This document shows, in pieces, positions 25,091 to 39,029 of a stretch of 64,000 nucleotides of DNA. Below the pieces are notes generated by a model. The model searched no databases, was not told where the DNA came from, and saw only the letters and a list, made by a program, of their open reading frames with translations. This DNA comes from Chelydra serpentina (taxonomy: Eukaryota > Chordata > Testudines > Chelydridae). Where the stretch lies: contig JBAIAC010000024.1 of assembly GCA_037349315.1 (NCBI GenBank), positions 36,257,501 through 36,321,500 on the forward strand. Reading direction: 5' to 3'. Position numbers and translations under genes: made by a program. Each line of letters opens with the position of its first letter. Position 1 is the first letter of the stretch.

Positions 25091-28000
25091 TTTAAACTTG
25101 TTTTTTAAAATAATGTAGAGTCTTATGTGGAACAACAAAGAGAGAGTCCGAGAAACAGAAATGTATTTCATAACCAGAATATTCATTTGATTTTTTAAAA
25201 AAGCAATTAAAATTCTTTAACTATTTAAATTAATTAAAACATTCAAAATATTCTTTATACTTCAGAATGGGTTAGCAGTTCCCAGTCAGTGAGTGGCATC
25301 TGTCAAATTTTGTTCTGTGTCGGACAACACGAGATGAGAGGTGGGAGGAGCCATTTCCTGTGTGTTTATCTTTCTTTCATCTAAAATTATAGGCCTTTTC
25401 CAAGAGCCTGAGGAAAGGCAAGGTACAGTTTCCAACATGGTCATCTTCATCCCTTAGTAATTGCTTCCCCTGAGCCAAAAAGGAGAAGGAAGCATTTTTT
25501 ATAGGAAAGCAAAAATGATAGACACCTAATGGTAGCTACAAAACCTGACAAGGAAGCCATTTCTGACAGTGCACCTGAGTTATTCTGGGCCATGTTTGCA
25601 GTGCTCACCTAGACAGCCTGTATCAACAATGCAAAGGCTTAAAGAATAATACATTCTCCATTCCCTTCATATAGTTATAATCCAGTAAAGTCAACAGAAA
25701 GACATCCATTGACTTCAGTGGGCTCTGGATCAGGCCCTAGCAGAATGTTCCTTTTCTGATTTTTCTTCCCCATCCATAAGATCTTTACTGGGTGGGTAAT
25801 TTACCAGATAAAATGCTGAGTGTCTGGCTTCCCAGACACAAAATTACCATCAGTTGCTCAATCAAGTCACATACATAAACTCAAGAATGTTCTGAAAAGT
25901 TTTTCACAATTTAGATTCTTAAAACTATTCCTCTCTTCTTGAAGTAAACAACCTCACAATTAGCAACTTCATAAAATGTCTGACTAGAATTTGCTGTTTG
26001 TTGTTGTTGTTTTGTTTGTATCCTGTATTTTTTAGGTATAAGTAGTTAACATTTTAGTTACAATGTTGGCACCAGGAAAGAAAATGACTTTAATACATTT
26101 GACATTTTTTTTTAAATTGGTGAATAAAAATATTTTAAATACTAGATAGACTTGGTGAGCCATAAAATAATTATTTAAAATGCTTAGATAGCAAATCCCA
26201 CTATTCAGAGGTTAATTCAGGATGAGCATAATAGTTCTGGATGTGAAAGAGGGAGTTAAAACATGAGAGCCTTTGAGAGAATAACCAAGTGAGAGACGCT
26301 TAATGTACTATAAAAATGTTAAAACAAAGTGTGATCCATAAGTTATTCTGTATATTTGTCCTTTCTGCTGGCTTTTTATGCCTCTTTACACATCAGGTTA
26401 GGATTATAGAGAAAAGAATGACTAGCATTCTGACATTCATTATGCTGTCCTTGATACATCAGCAGTGGTAGATTAGTTGATGTTTAAATGTTAGGAGTTG
26501 CTCTCTTTTATGTACACAGATAGGTCATTGTTGTATTTTTGGACAGTGGGGGAAGGGTTAGGAAGTACTGAGAAGAGAATGTGTTTCCTTAGCCTACCCT
26601 AATTCACAAGAAACCTGCAGTGGCAGTTTCACATTCTTGTGCCTCTAGACTCCTACAGTAGTTTACAGATATTTTCTTTTTCAGGGGTGTCATAATTCAG
26701 CAGAGTTTCCAAGACATCAGAGAAAACTTAAATAAAATGCTGATCTGCAAAAGAGTTCGGGCAGGGTTGAAATACCTGAAATATCCATCTACCTCAAGCC
26801 AAAAAAAAAATCAGAATTAAATTAATAGAGAAGACAGGGATGCTGGCTTTTAAGCCATGCACATATCTGTTGCAACACTCACTTTTGTAGTATGATGAGT
26901 AGAACTGGAAAAAGCTGCTCAGATTTCAGGGGGAACCTATACTGGTATGAGACTAGAGATTAAGTATTGCAAGCCTAGGTAGGTTCTTGGGAGTGACTAG
27001 TAAAGAGTATCGGCATCTAACCACTGCCCTTTTTGTAAATTTAAAAATGCCCTTTTTCTTACAACTCTGCCTGCTTGCTACATTACTTATTGCCAATGAA
27101 ATGGCTTCTTATCGAAACAGAGCAAGGTCTGCTTCTTGTGACACCCTATAGCCTTTTGATAACTTTCCTCTTGTGTTTTTTATAGGACAGGGATATTTTC
27201 ACATATGCTCACACATACATACAAAAACAAGGAATCGTACTGTTATTGTATTACAGGGTATCCAGGTTATCCAATGGTGTTTTAGGTTATGTTATAGTTT
27301 TAAGTTATGAAGCAAATTACTTACTCTATTACTAAAAATGATTTTTATTTTATTTTATACAAAATTGTCACTCCATTGAAAAATATGCTTTCTTTTAAAA
27401 GAGAGAAAAACTTCCCCAATGAAAAGTTAACCAGTGATGTCTACTTTCACACTCACTCCTAGATATTTATTTTCAGAAATACACACAAGATTGGAAATTG
27501 GAAGTCATACTGCCACTAGCTTGCTATGTGAAGTTTGTCGAGTCACAAAGACTCTCTGAGCTTCAGTTTCCCCATCTACAAAAACTGTAATAATCATCAT
27601 CAATCAACCCCTATAAAGCACTTTCAGATCAGAGCAATTCAAAAGGAAATAATCAAAATAATTTTTCAGTGAAAAATTGCTTTTAGACCAAAATAAACAT
27701 TTTCTTTTTGGTCTATTTTTTGTTTGATTTTCATTGAAAAGAAAGGTCCCCTTCCCTCTCTTCCTGCTGAAAAAGTGTCCAAAACACAAAAATGCAATGG
27801 GCACTATTTGGCAACCTTATTGGCAGCCTCAGCAGACAGACTAAAGTTTCTAGAAGAGTGTTGTGATACATTGGTGGGGAAGCTTGCAGTGTCACTGACC
27901 CACTCCATAGGATAAAAAGACAATTCCCATTTCCAGGGCACATTTCCTTCATGAGCATTATGTGTCATTACAAAACTAAAATAATAATTTAAAAAAAACT

Positions 28001-29264
28001 TTCAAAGACCGTTCATTAATAATGTTCATCTTATCTGAAGAAATGCTAAACCGAGCCCTTTTTTCTTTCTAAAAGTGCACAAATGGTGATTGTTGTCCCA
28101 CAGATTTTGAGTGCATGTAGTATAGTCATTGTAAAGTCAAGGTCTGTTGAAGTGTATGGAATACTGGGTGGGTAGTGCTAAAAATAAATGATCTGGCAAC
28201 AAACTTCCTGATGGTTTGTCTGAAGAAGCAATGAAAATAATCATATTAACATAAAAGTGTTCCATTGTTAAAGAACACAAGCTTTTCCTACACTCTATCC
28301 TTTGGTTTCAAGTCACAGATTTAGGCCCTGAGTCATTGCTTATTCGGGGGCCTGAATCTGCTCCCATTAGAATAAGATCAGCCCTTTCAGATTGATCCAC
28401 CTTTGCTGATTATCTGCGGGATTTAATTTGAAAGTATGTGGATCACAATACAAGAAACATTATACTTCACATGTTGCCTCTTCAGTAGTACTCTTTTTCC
28501 TCTGGGTGAAACCTGCCACCTTATTTGGTAGGACCATCCTTCTGGAACTGGGGGAGCAGGGCTGTACCAGTTGTGTGTTGGTTAAAAGGGCCATCCTGCT
28601 GGCAGAGGGCAGGTTGGTTCAGGGTTTGGCATTCATATAACAAAGGGGAGCACGCACTTCTTCTTTGAAAAAGCACAGGATGTGACCCTAGTGCTAGTGG
28701 ATGTTGTGGATAGTACCGTGTCTGCTAGCTGGCTATGGGCTTTGCAACCTCTAACTCTCAGACCACAGCTTAGGGCTGGGTTACATCAACCAGCATGGAA
28801 GTGGGTCAACCTTCCTAGCACTCCCTTGTACACTGATGTGGACTCTTTCCCTATTGCTGTTCCCTATGCTTTCTTCCCCACTTAAGCACTCCCACAACAA
28901 AAGTCAGGATCTGTCTCCATGTCTTGCCCTATTGCAATCATGTGGGGTGAAGCTTGTAATACATCACAAACAGAAGCAGCCACTAAAGCAACTTTCTCTA
29001 TTCATAACACTACAGCAGATAATTTTTACTCTTAGGGATGAGCAAACTCATATTGCCTAATTTAAAACCCACTGGAGTGTCATAGACTTAAATGCTGGAT
29101 TCACACTCAGGTTTTACTTGTGTTCTCTTCCACACAGAAGAGGCTGTATAAAAAGGAGCAGAGAAGGGAGAGAGAAAAAAATCCCGTTAAAGAACAATAA
29201 AAGGGGTTTGATTTTCAAAAGTCAGTTAGGAATTTTCAATGGGACTTGTACTTCTAAGTCACTT
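25091..29264. other. Flank without recognised gene
   Basis: AT-rich sequence. Apart from the MIR-like fragment at 27520-27650, I see only small degenerate fragments, such as 'catccattgacttcagtggg' near 25708. These belong to the same class as the palindromic elements elsewhere. No exon is supported. Confidence 0.6.
27520..27650 (+). repeat. MIR-like SINE fragment
   Basis: The order 'gtcacaaagactctctgagc', 'ttcagtttccccatctacaa', then 'tataaagcactttcagatc' is the MIR/L2-tail arrangement in plus orientation, with strong divergence and truncation. Confidence 0.5.
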
Positions 29265-29402
29265 AGTAGTAGTGGTAGTAGTAGTAGTAAATATTTATAT
29301 TTATATAGAATCACACCCAAAGACCAAGGGTCCCCATGTGCTGGATGATGTACAAACACAGAAAAGAAACACTCTTTGCCCTGGAGAGTTTACAATCTAA
29401 AT
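29265..29402 (-). repeat. L2-like LINE 3' end, copy 3, with a TAG/GTA-repeat tail
   Basis: A (GTA/TAG)n microsatellite at 29265-29290 is followed by 'gggtccccatgtgctgg', 'gatgtacaaacacaga', then 'gagagtttacaatctaaatg'. This is the same block order as the other copies, diverged and very short. Here the tail is a TAG repeat rather than ATT. Confidence 0.65.
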
Positions 29403-29424
29403 GGATGGAAGGCAGGGAATATGG

Positions 29425-30130
29425 ACACAACTGGGCTGCTTCTTTTTCTTTCTTGCCACTTCCCTTCTTTTGGAATCAGTGACTTTTATAGCCTTCTTCC
29501 AAAACTCATGGTTGTCCGCCAGGCTGTCATACAAGTTGGTCTCTCTGATGGTACATGGACCAGATATCAGTGGACAAGTCTTTGCTCTACCCTTTGTCTA
29601 TTTTCCATCTATGAGTATTGCAAGAGCCATCCTACCGATATAGCTCTGAGGTCTCCACTGGATATGCCCATAGAAACTTAGCCAAGCCTCCCTCAACTTG
29701 TCTTCAATTGGAGCAACCCACATTAGGCCTCTTACAATCTCATTTTGTTACCAATCATGGAGTGTCCAACTATTTGACAATCTCAACATCTTCATTTCTG
29801 TGTTGGAGAGCATATTGATTTCTTTTCTAATGGCTGGCCAATTCTCTGTTCCATACATGAGTCAATTACAGTTTTACACACCCTACCTTTTAATTTTATT
29901 GACATTTTTGTCACAAAGAACAGGTCATCCTGCCATTTGCACCAAGCAGTTGCTACCCTCCTATGTTGCCAGAGCCTTCAGGGCTCACTGGGCCCCAACA
30001 AGCATCAGCTATATCTATCAGTGGAGTTGTTGAAATAACACCAAATATGTGTTCTCACAGTATTTCCATCCTGATCAGCAGCAGGAAGTACCAGAAATCA
30101 GATAAGATTTCCAGTCCAATTTCACAGACT
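29425..30130 (-). pseudogene. RTE-clade LINE, degenerate C-terminal RT region
   Basis: On the minus strand the conceptual translation contains MSIKLKGRVCKTVI, then (after a frameshift) LMYGTENWPAIRKEINML, then EIVRGLMWVAPIEDKLREA, then FYGHIQWRPQSYIGRMALA. These are the characteristic C-terminal blocks of RTE-type non-LTR retrotransposons ('LKGKVYRTVVRPALLYGAECWP', 'LGVAPIxDKLREARLRWxGH'). Several stops and frameshifts break it, so it is a dead copy. It starts directly beside the L2-like tail at 29265-29402. The catalytic part of the RT is absent. Confidence 0.75.
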
Positions 30131-33100
30131 CTAGAAATGTGGATAAACTTTTGAGTGATTATCTTGGCCAAACTTCCTAATCATTTTAGGTTCACCTATG
30201 GCTACTTATAATATGATATAGTGTTATTGATACAGAAGCTTACCATTTTTTCCCTTTACATGTACCTCTGCAGGGATAAAATCATACCCAGGATCTTTGC
30301 CTTGAGTTTGCATAACTCAGATGAAGCTCGTAATCTTTTGCCACCATAATTATACTTAATTCAAAAGCAGACAGATTATATAGTCCATTACTGTAATGTC
30401 TCCTAAAACATGACATATTAGGGATGACAGATCTCTCCCAAATTAACACTCCAGTTTAGTGAGACACCCAGATTTGAAGCAGCAGTTAGTTTCTCAATTT
30501 CTGTCTAGTTTTTAAGGTGCTGCCATTATGTGCCAGAAATGTCAAGAATCTGTTTTTGACTGCCATTTCTAAAGCTATCCAATAAGTGCAATAAAAACTC
30601 TCCTTTAACTAAATATCTATACTCTGCTTTAGAGATGACAAGCTCATTGCTTTTGGATTCAACGTTATCTCTAGTTGCTTGAGTTATTGCTACCTTCATT
30701 GGTTTGCATTCAACATTTTCCAATCTTAAACTTCCCTATGCTGTGAAATACTTTAGATATGATCAGGACTCTCAGCATTAATTGCTAGATTATCTTGTTA
30801 TCAACAGCTAAGATTTCATCAATCATTTCTGCACTTATTATCCTTTTAATTAAACTATGGACTAGAAGCTAAACACCAAAACTCAATTTCACCCATGTCC
30901 TCTGGCAGGGTATAAACTCAGGTGTGCAGAATGAAAAGCCCACTACACCACTTATAGGCCCTGTTCATGCATTGCCTTATATGGTACGATATGGAGTGCA
31001 GAGAGGTTATTGGTGGCCTACGCAATACACGTAGAGGTACTCCAGTCATGGACTAATGGGTCTACATTTGTGGCATCTACATGGCACACTCACTATTTCC
31101 ATGTCACCCACAAATCCCAATCTAATGGAATTTTGGGAAACGATGACAGGGATAGGATGAAGAGTGTGAGTAGCCAAAGGAATGTTAATTTATGCCTAAG
31201 GATAAAATTATATCATGGAGGTTATGGAAGTCACGGATTCCATGACTTTCAGAGACTTCCATGACATTTTCTGCTTTAGCCATGGGATGGCCTTGGAGCT
31301 CAGGGGTGGCAGGGGGTGGGGTGGTGGCCTTGGAGCCCACAAGCAATGGGTACTATGTAAGAGGAATCCCTTCCTTACATCGTTTAACCCACTTATTTTA
31401 ATTCATTACAATATGTGAAGAGTAACAGCTTGATATTTGCCATAAAGTTCTGAAGTAAAACTAGAGATGAGTCTAAAGGAAAACCATGGATTCAAACATC
31501 TTTGAATTTTGAAAAAAATCTGAATCTGGATCCAAACTGTATAGCTAGGCCCTGTCTCTACAATGAACTGAGCAAAAGTCCTGTGTCTATTGAACCCTGA
31601 AGCTGGCATAAGCTGAAGAGGAGAGTTTGGCATCCTATAAAACATAACTTGAAAAACATAATGAGAATGACAAAAGAATGAGCAAAAGCCGTGGAAGATC
31701 CTTGGTCCGATTCGACTATTCCTTGGAAATATGTCTAGATTTATTGCCATGATGTAGTTATATTAAAGAAACAGTATGTAGATTGCTACTTCATTCATTC
31801 CCTGTGATTTATCACAAATTAGAGTTGTAAAACACTTCAAAGCAATGCTCAGGATGAATGCTGTAAACATAGACCACAGTTGCTCAGCATTTTTCAATTA
31901 CTTTTTTTTTTTAGGATTTTTTTAAATTTGAGTCAACACCATGAAAGCTATCATCTTTGTTGCAAAAAAATGTGAAGCTAACACATGTGTACAAGGCAAC
32001 GGCAGGTATCCAAGTCCTGCTGTCTACTAGGCAGACTTCCCAAAGAATAAAATAATTAGTTTCATTTGTAGCCGGTTGTACTGAAGCAAAGACAAGGTCT
32101 ACTTAAGTGACAGCAATACTGGAGGAATGAAAACAGCAAACTGAATAGACAAAGTAAAAGACTCAAGAAATAAAATTTCTAAAATATAGGACCAAATCCA
32201 GCTTAACCTACTCACATTATCAGTCCCACTGAAATAGTAAAAAGAAACTGCCTTTACATTTGGAGTCTCACTTAAGGAAATTTAAGTTCCATCATAGTTT
32301 TTCAAATCCTTTTATGAGACATATGGAAAGTTAGATTTATAAGCTCTTAACACTTAGACTTAAAGTACTAGGGGGTAGATTCTCAGCTGGTATAAATTAT
32401 CATAGCATTGACCTATGAGAATTTCAGTATATGAGAATCTGCCCTCAAAAAACAAGAATGGGTAAGAAATTAACAGTTCCAAGGATGTCTTCTAATTGTT
32501 TGATCTCTTTTCCTTTGCTTTGAGAGCTACAATAACTTTATCATAGGACTCTCAAGAAAAATTCTCCACTTCTTCTACTGCAGTACTTTGAGGGCAGTGG
32601 TAGCAAAGGCTTTGTGCCCCCCTTACTCACACTATATGCTACCTTATTTCATGAGTAGTCTCAGAAGTAAGCTCAAGGGTGGCAAAATCCAGCTCATAAA
32701 AGCAAGTTGCAAAATATCCTAATTCTATGGCATCTCTTTTCCATGTACGTCTGAGTATCTCCCAAAGTTCCTTTTCTCAACCCACATTTTCTCCTAATTA
32801 TTTTACTTTTTCATTTAAATTCATGCTTACAGTATTTTACAAGCTGTGTGAAAATGATCAAAGCAAATTAGACTGTAAGAACAAGAGCAGAGTCAGAGTC
32901 TTTCATCATGTATGCTGTAGCTATTTCTTGTTTGGTTGTATTTTGAAAGTGCCATGGATATGAGTGAAAAAATAAAAAGTCTCTTGGAATTTGATGCTGA
33001 CTTCAGTGGGTGTATTGCCTGAGTAATGAATGCAGGATCAGGTTCCCTGTGGATAACCACTAAATGCTGCTGATGATTGCATTAAAATAATCTCAACAAC

Positions 33101-33186
33101 AAATAAATAGTGTACGCTTTACAATATATTATTACACTTGATCAAAATATTTTTGCTAAAATTAAAGAAGGCTGAGGTATTCTACC
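30131..33186. other. Flank without recognised gene
   Basis: No coding exon is recognised. The patch at about 31211-31330 ('atggaagtcacggattccat', then 'agagacttccatgacatttt') looks like a fragment of an interspersed repeat with internal inverted words, but I cannot name its family. The rest is AT-rich with short spurious frames. Confidence 0.5.
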
Positions 33187-33300
33187 TTGATGATGATGAT
33201 GATGATGTATTTCTTTATTTGTATTGCAGTAGTGTCATGGACCAGGCCCCATTGTGGTAGTTGTTGTACAAACACAGATTCCATCACCTTCTGGAGAAGT
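33187..33300 (-). repeat. L2-like LINE 3' end, copy 4, with a GAT-repeat tail
   Basis: A (GAT)n tract at 33189-33207 runs into 'tttatttgtattgcagtag', 'atggaccaggccccattgtg' and 'gttgtacaaacacagattcc'. The same 3' block as in the other copies is recognisable, cut off after about 110 bp. Confidence 0.65.
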
Positions 33301-33897
33301 CAGCTTTTAGGCATTTATGGGGCATGCATAACATATATGTGTCACTTATGCCTTGAAGGCTGCTATGATACTTTAATACTTTTACACTTTTATAACATAT
33401 TAAAGGCAAATCTTCTGTCTCCACTAAACAATGACAATTCTTCCAAGAGTGTTTGTGACTTGATCTAGTAAATCTGCACTAAATTACTGTCATGTATTTA
33501 AAAGATCATGGTTTACAAAATAATATTCTGATATTAACACTTAGGTTCCAAACAATATTGATTATTCAGTGGTATTGCCATCAGCACCAGGCTGCTCACA
33601 GAGTCTAGAAGCCCCACACGTGGTGAATTTTAAAGGCTGTCTCTACCATGTTGTGGGCAACTGTTTCTTCAGAACTGGGAAATGTTGTGGCAATAGGGAT
33701 TTAGCATCTGCTTTTAATTTGTAATATGTAAAATAGTCTTGAGCTGTCTTTTCAAATATCTTTCCAGATGATATATACTAATCTCATCTCTTACAATTCC
33801 CTAAGTATTTAAAACTCACCATTTCGTCTCTTCTATATATTGCTGCCAGCTTTCCTTAGCTGTATGTTGTTCCAATCTGCATCTGCAGACCAGTTAT

Positions 33898-33982
33898 GGA
33901 CCTGATCCTGCAAACACATAATGCTTAATTTTAAGCACACATGTAGTCCAACTGAAATCTATGTATTTGTAGGATCAGGTCC
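33898..33982. mobile_element. Small palindromic element (MITE-like), 85 bp
   Basis: The inverted arms are ggacctgatcctgcaa (33898-33913) and ttgtaggatcaggtcc (33967-33982), matching at 15 of 16 positions. Between them lies 'ttaagcacacatgtagtcc'. It is too short to encode anything. The same 'gatcctgcaaa' arm appears in degenerate form elsewhere (for example near 5777), suggesting a dispersed family. Confidence 0.6.
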
Positions 33983-34812
33983 TATGTAATTACCATAATT
34001 AGTCCCCTTTTTGCAACTTTTAATCATTGATTCTTTGTTGTATTTTTTTGCTTGTTTATTTATTTATTTGATAAGGTCACTTTCCTTGTCATAAACATGA
34101 GCTCCACATAGATTACTGCTAATTCTGCAAATTGGGAAATCAAAGAAAAATACTGGAGGTACTACAGTTTTGAGTTGTAGGAAAAAAAGAAAAAAAAATC
34201 AACGACAAACTAAAAAAGCTAATCTAACGCCATCAAAGAGTTACATTCATTGGTGGATTTTTGATTAAATGGATATTGTTTCAGTAAAGCATGATCTTTT
34301 CCCCAGACTTGTGCATGGAGGGACCCCTCTGCATATGACTTCCCCTGCCATGTGAAGGGGGCCAACAGCTTTTGCAGCACCCTCTCACTCTCCTCTGCAC
34401 CCTGAAGAGGGTGCTTAACTAATGTGGTGTCTACACAGGTGAAAGAGCCACAGACTGGGTGGCTTGGGGGACATATGTTGTCCCTACTTGGGCCCTGTAG
34501 CTATTTCCTAGAAAATATAATTAAACCTTTCACAGAACCCTTTTCAGCTGGAAAGGATGACCCAAGCCCATGTTGATTAAAAAGTCAAGGCTGTATTTAG
34601 TATGTAGAATGGCAGGAAACACATGGGAGCTACAACTTTAGTGAAGAGTTCTCCAACTCAAACTATGGGCGAGGTAAACCCACAGCCTTGCCCTATTTAC
34701 TTATGTGAAACCATCACATCTATATAGGGCCAATCCCTGCCACATTGAACTCAATGGAATTTTCCACTGACTTCACTAGGAACAGAATTTAGCCAGTACT
34801 TCATATATATTG

Positions 34813-34880
34813 GGCCAAATTCATCCCTAGACATAACTGGGTACAACTCTCTTGATTTCAGTGGAGTTCTGAATTTGGCC
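34813..34880. mobile_element. Small palindromic element, 68 bp
   Basis: Perfect 11-bp arms ggccaaattca (34813-34823) and tgaatttggcc (34870-34880) enclose 'cttgatttcagtggagttc', a word shared with the other small palindromes. A related, more degenerate piece lies just to the left ('ccactgacttcactagg', about 34764-34780). Confidence 0.5.
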
Positions 34881-37879
34881 TATTGCCTTTACAACCTAAA
34901 CTGGATGTAAGATGAGTGTTATAGGAGAGATGCATTTTGACAGGAATGAGAAGAATGATGCATCTGACAGGCAGATGAAAATACCTAGGCATGTTATGCT
35001 TCATGGCAGACTTCACAAGCAGGAGAGTTGCTGACTTAGGAATTGCCTCTGGGTCTGTCACTCTGTTCGTCTCTATTGGAGTTGATTTTTCTGAACTATT
35101 TTATCTCCCAGGCACCTTTTCCCCTATAGCTTACTTTAGCCTGTGAGGAATTTGCATGCCCCTCTGCTCCCTCCCCCTCTTCTGAGTATTTCTAGCTGAA
35201 ATCCCTTAGGAGACTCTGAAGATGGGTTTTTATTATAAAAAGTAGTGGGTGAAGGTGATGGCTTCTACCCATACCTTTATTTGTTTGAGACATGAATTAT
35301 CATGGCATGCATTCCTCCAAATTCTAGTGCACAACTGAGATGGGAAACTTTTTTTTTTCTTTAGTAAAAAAGAAAAAAATCCATGAAAGCTACCCTGAAA
35401 AATGATGTTACTATTTATTTTATGTTAGCTGCACTGGTAATGTTAATCCCATTGTGAAACTTAATCAAATATTACATTGGGAAAGAGGAAACATTAAACA
35501 ATAAAGAACATTTTAAAAACTGTGGTTGAGAGCACAATGGTATGCTGTCACATCAGATACTCATAAAATTGTAAGCACCTAGAAAGAGCAGACAATAAAA
35601 ATGAGAATGAAAGAATGCACAGTATGAAATCAAACATGTCAAGCCACTACAGTCTACTGACTTTCAGGCCTGACCACAAGTTTGCATTACCCACTTTTTC
35701 TGTTTAGTTTTCAGATGTAGGAGCCAGAGGAATGGGCTGCAAGCAGAGAATGCTGCTTTCCCTTCAAAAGGGTATTTTCCACCCCTCCCCAAAAACAAAA
35801 TGGTGTGGTCTAAGAAACAGTGGCTGCTTTCTATGCTGAAGACAGCAGGACAGGAATTAGCTTGTTTCTGAAGGATTCCTTTTGAAAGAGGTTCATTCAG
35901 TGCTTCACTTCCTCCTGCATTGCAGAACTTGCCCACTTCAAAAAATGTGTACCTTATGCTTTCTTTAAAGTTCAGTTTATTACTTAGAAAGATTAAACTA
36001 TGTGCACCAATATCCATCACGTGGTAGATAAATCAAATCCAGTGTTTCCAAAACTGTACTGGAAAAAATAGCTTTAATAAAATCTCAAGTGCTAATTAAA
36101 AATAGAGATCAAACAATCCCTATGTCTGATCCATAAACGGAAAAAATAAAGCAAACAGTACTTCCTTTTAAGAAAAATCCTAATGGAGTCTGATAACATC
36201 TGACAGTCGGATGGTAAAACTGACCTGTAAAGACCAGTTTACAACAGCAGGTAAAGTTCACCCTGTACCTGACAAAAAGAGGTTTGGCGAAGTATACCCT
36301 GGGGATTCCCCACAGCTAAAACTTTGTTGCACAAAGAAAAACACATTATCACATATATCCATAAAATGTACTGAAATAATGTTAAAGGAGTAATATATAG
36401 TTACAAATAAAAGGGAGTTCAGGAGCTCTGATCAGTTATGTATACTGAAAGGGGGAAAGGACTGGGGCTTATGGGACTCCACACATGAGAGTTTTGAAGA
36501 ACAAGGAGCAATTGACCATCATGATAGTCTGGAATCTATTTGAAGTAAACCAGCAGATCTTAGCACAGGCACAAAATTCCTGCCACACTTCTTAGATGAG
36601 CCACCTAAATTCCATGGTTTACTCTTTTTAAAGCTGCTGATCGATCTTGTAGTAACAGTCGAGAGATCTCTTTCTTCCATGACTATGGGAAGAGTCTCCT
36701 CTGGAGCAACTACGTCTGTTTCTGTGTTAAACCAGGTCTAAAGCCATCTATTTGTCTGTCTCCCCATCACAATATACATAGTGATATAACCCTGTCGATG
36801 AATTGAGGAGCCATGTGATAAATACAATTTATCATGCAACTTTAATGACTTCACCTGCATTCTGCTTTTTAGCCCATCTTCCAGAGGAATGCTGCTAACA
36901 TTCCAAACTCTTGAGCAGCCTGTCATGTGCCATTTTTTAAAAAAAGTAACAATCGACCACATGTGGAATTTCCTGCCAAATGTGGAATTTCTCCTCAAAC
37001 TTATGCTCACTTGAAGCCCAGGATGGGCATTATTAAGTCCATGACCAGTGTTAGGTTTGCAGTCAGATAACCCAGTAGAGCTAGAAAAAAATCTGTTAGA
37101 GCTGACACGTTACAATGAGGAATGAGAGATTTATCCCTTTAGAAAAGAGGATTTATATTGGGTTAATAGGTCAAGAGATCAAAACTTTAAACTCCTAAAA
37201 TTCTTATGTATCTTATTACAGTTTAGTTCATTTTACAAGTTAATAATTTTTAAGCTATTATTTTATTCTCCCTTCAAAGCTTGTCCAGTTGGACCCATCA
37301 GACTAAGGCAACGTGGCTTTGCAATCACAGAGTTATGAAAAATAGTATAAAAGTATTTTTAATCTCAACAATTAAAAAGTAGTATTTCTGTGATATAGAA
37401 AGAACAGAGATCTGGTGGAAGATAAAGTTTTTATCACCAGTTATTTAGCATGGCCTGCATTTCCCTCTGATAATGGGGAATAATGATTTCCCCTCTGATA
37501 ATAAGCAATGCAACCATCTCCCCTTCTCCACTCTCTATACGTAAAAATATATTTTATCGTATATACTGTGATATCTGTGGCAGAAAAAGAAAATAGCTAA
37601 AGATAAGGTAGCAACCTTGACCACAAGCATATTTGGGGGCAAATTTTATTCAGACCATAAGGGCCTGGTTTACACACTGACATTAGTTTGACACTGTTAT
37701 TACTGAAATGGAGTTAATCCTGATTTATGTAGCTCTAAGTGATATCAGAATCAGACTCTACATATTTTTTAAAATATTTGTGTGCTTGTTAACTTCCTTT
37801 CTTTTTCAACTATTATACTTTTAATTTTAGAAGGAAGCAGGCAATAATTCTCTCATTAGAACTGTGAACCTTGACCATA
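34881..37879. other. Flank without recognised gene
   Basis: I see nothing nameable in this stretch. The longest open frame (118 codons, 35664-36020 minus) shows no family resemblance that I recognise. Confidence 0.5.
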
Positions 37880-38950
37880 ATCCATACATCATAGATTCAT
37901 AGATTCTAGGGCTGGAAGGGACCTCGAGAGGTCATCAAGTCCAGCCCCCTGCCCTCATGGCAGGACCAATTACTGTGTAGACCATCCCTGATAGACATTT
38001 ATCTAACCTACTCTTAAATATCTCCAGAGATGGAGATTCCACAACCGCCCTGGGCAGTTTATTCCAGTGTTTAACCACCCTGACAGTTAGGAACTTTTTC
38101 CTAATATCCAACCTAAACCTCCCTTGCTGCAGTTTAAGCCCATTGCTTCTTGTTCTATCCTCAGATGCTAAGATGAACAAGTTTTCTCCCTCCTCCTTAT
38201 GACATCCTTTTAGATACCTGAAGACCGCTATCATGTCCCCTCTCAGTCTTCTCTTTTCCAAACTAAACAAAACCAATTCCTTCAGCCTTCCTTCATAGGT
38301 CATGTTCTCTAGATCTTTAAACATTCTTGTTGCTCTTCTCTGTACCCTCTCCAATTTCTCCACATCTTTCTTGAAATGCGGTGCCCAGAACTGGACACAA
38401 TACTCCAGTTGAGGCCTAACCAGCACAGAGTAGAGCGGAAGAATGACTTCTCGTGTCTTGCTCACCACACACCTGTTAATGCAGCTCAGAATCAAGTTTG
38501 CTTTTTTTGCAACAGCATCACACTGTTGACTCATATTTAGCTTGTGGTCCACTATAACCCCTAGATCCCTTTCTGCCGTACTCCTTCCTACACAGTCTCC
38601 TCCCATTCTGTATGTGTGAAACTGATTATTCCTACCTAAGTGGAGCACTTTGCATTTGTCCTTATTAAACTTCATCCTGTTTACCTCTGACCATTTCTCC
38701 AATTTGTCCAGATCATTTTGAATTATGACCCTATCCTCCAAAGCAGTTGCAATCCCTCCCAGTTTGGTATCATCTGCAAACTTAATAAGCGTACTTTCTA
38801 TGCCAATATCCAAGTCGTTGATGAAGATATTGAACAGAGCCGGTCCCAAAACAGACCCTTGCGGAACCCCACTTGTTATACCTTTCCAGGAGGATTGGGA
38901 ACCATTTATAACTACTCTCTCATTGTCAGTCAGCAATAGTTTCATCTGGA
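37880..38950 (-). mobile_element. CR1 LINE, 5'-truncated, with 336-codon open frame
   Basis: The open frame 38945-37935 on the minus strand encodes the C-terminal half of CR1 ORF2. RT motif B is intact ([20 protein letters not shown]), as is the catalytic FADDTKLGG. It continues through [38 protein letters not shown] and the terminal [19 protein letters not shown] to a natural stop. The 3' end (left edge) is the typical CR1 tail with an 8-bp repeat (catagatt twice, about 37888-37905). The endonuclease domain and RT motif A are missing through 5' truncation. The intact frame indicates a comparatively young insertion, although this copy cannot move by itself. Confidence 0.93.
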
Positions 38951-39029
38951 AATATTATGTCTCTTGTCAATATGTTATTAGGAATGACTGGCCAATTATT
39001 AACATAGCCCAAAATTGTTCCTTTATAAC

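Noticed and set aside
29265..29290. CRISPR-like or direct-repeat array
   Set aside because: It is a plain trinucleotide microsatellite forming the tail of an L2-like LINE; there are no spacers, and the genome is vertebrate.
37935..38945. The 336-codon frame as a host gene
   Set aside because: Its RT motifs and 3' tail identify it as CR1 ORF2, a transposon fragment.
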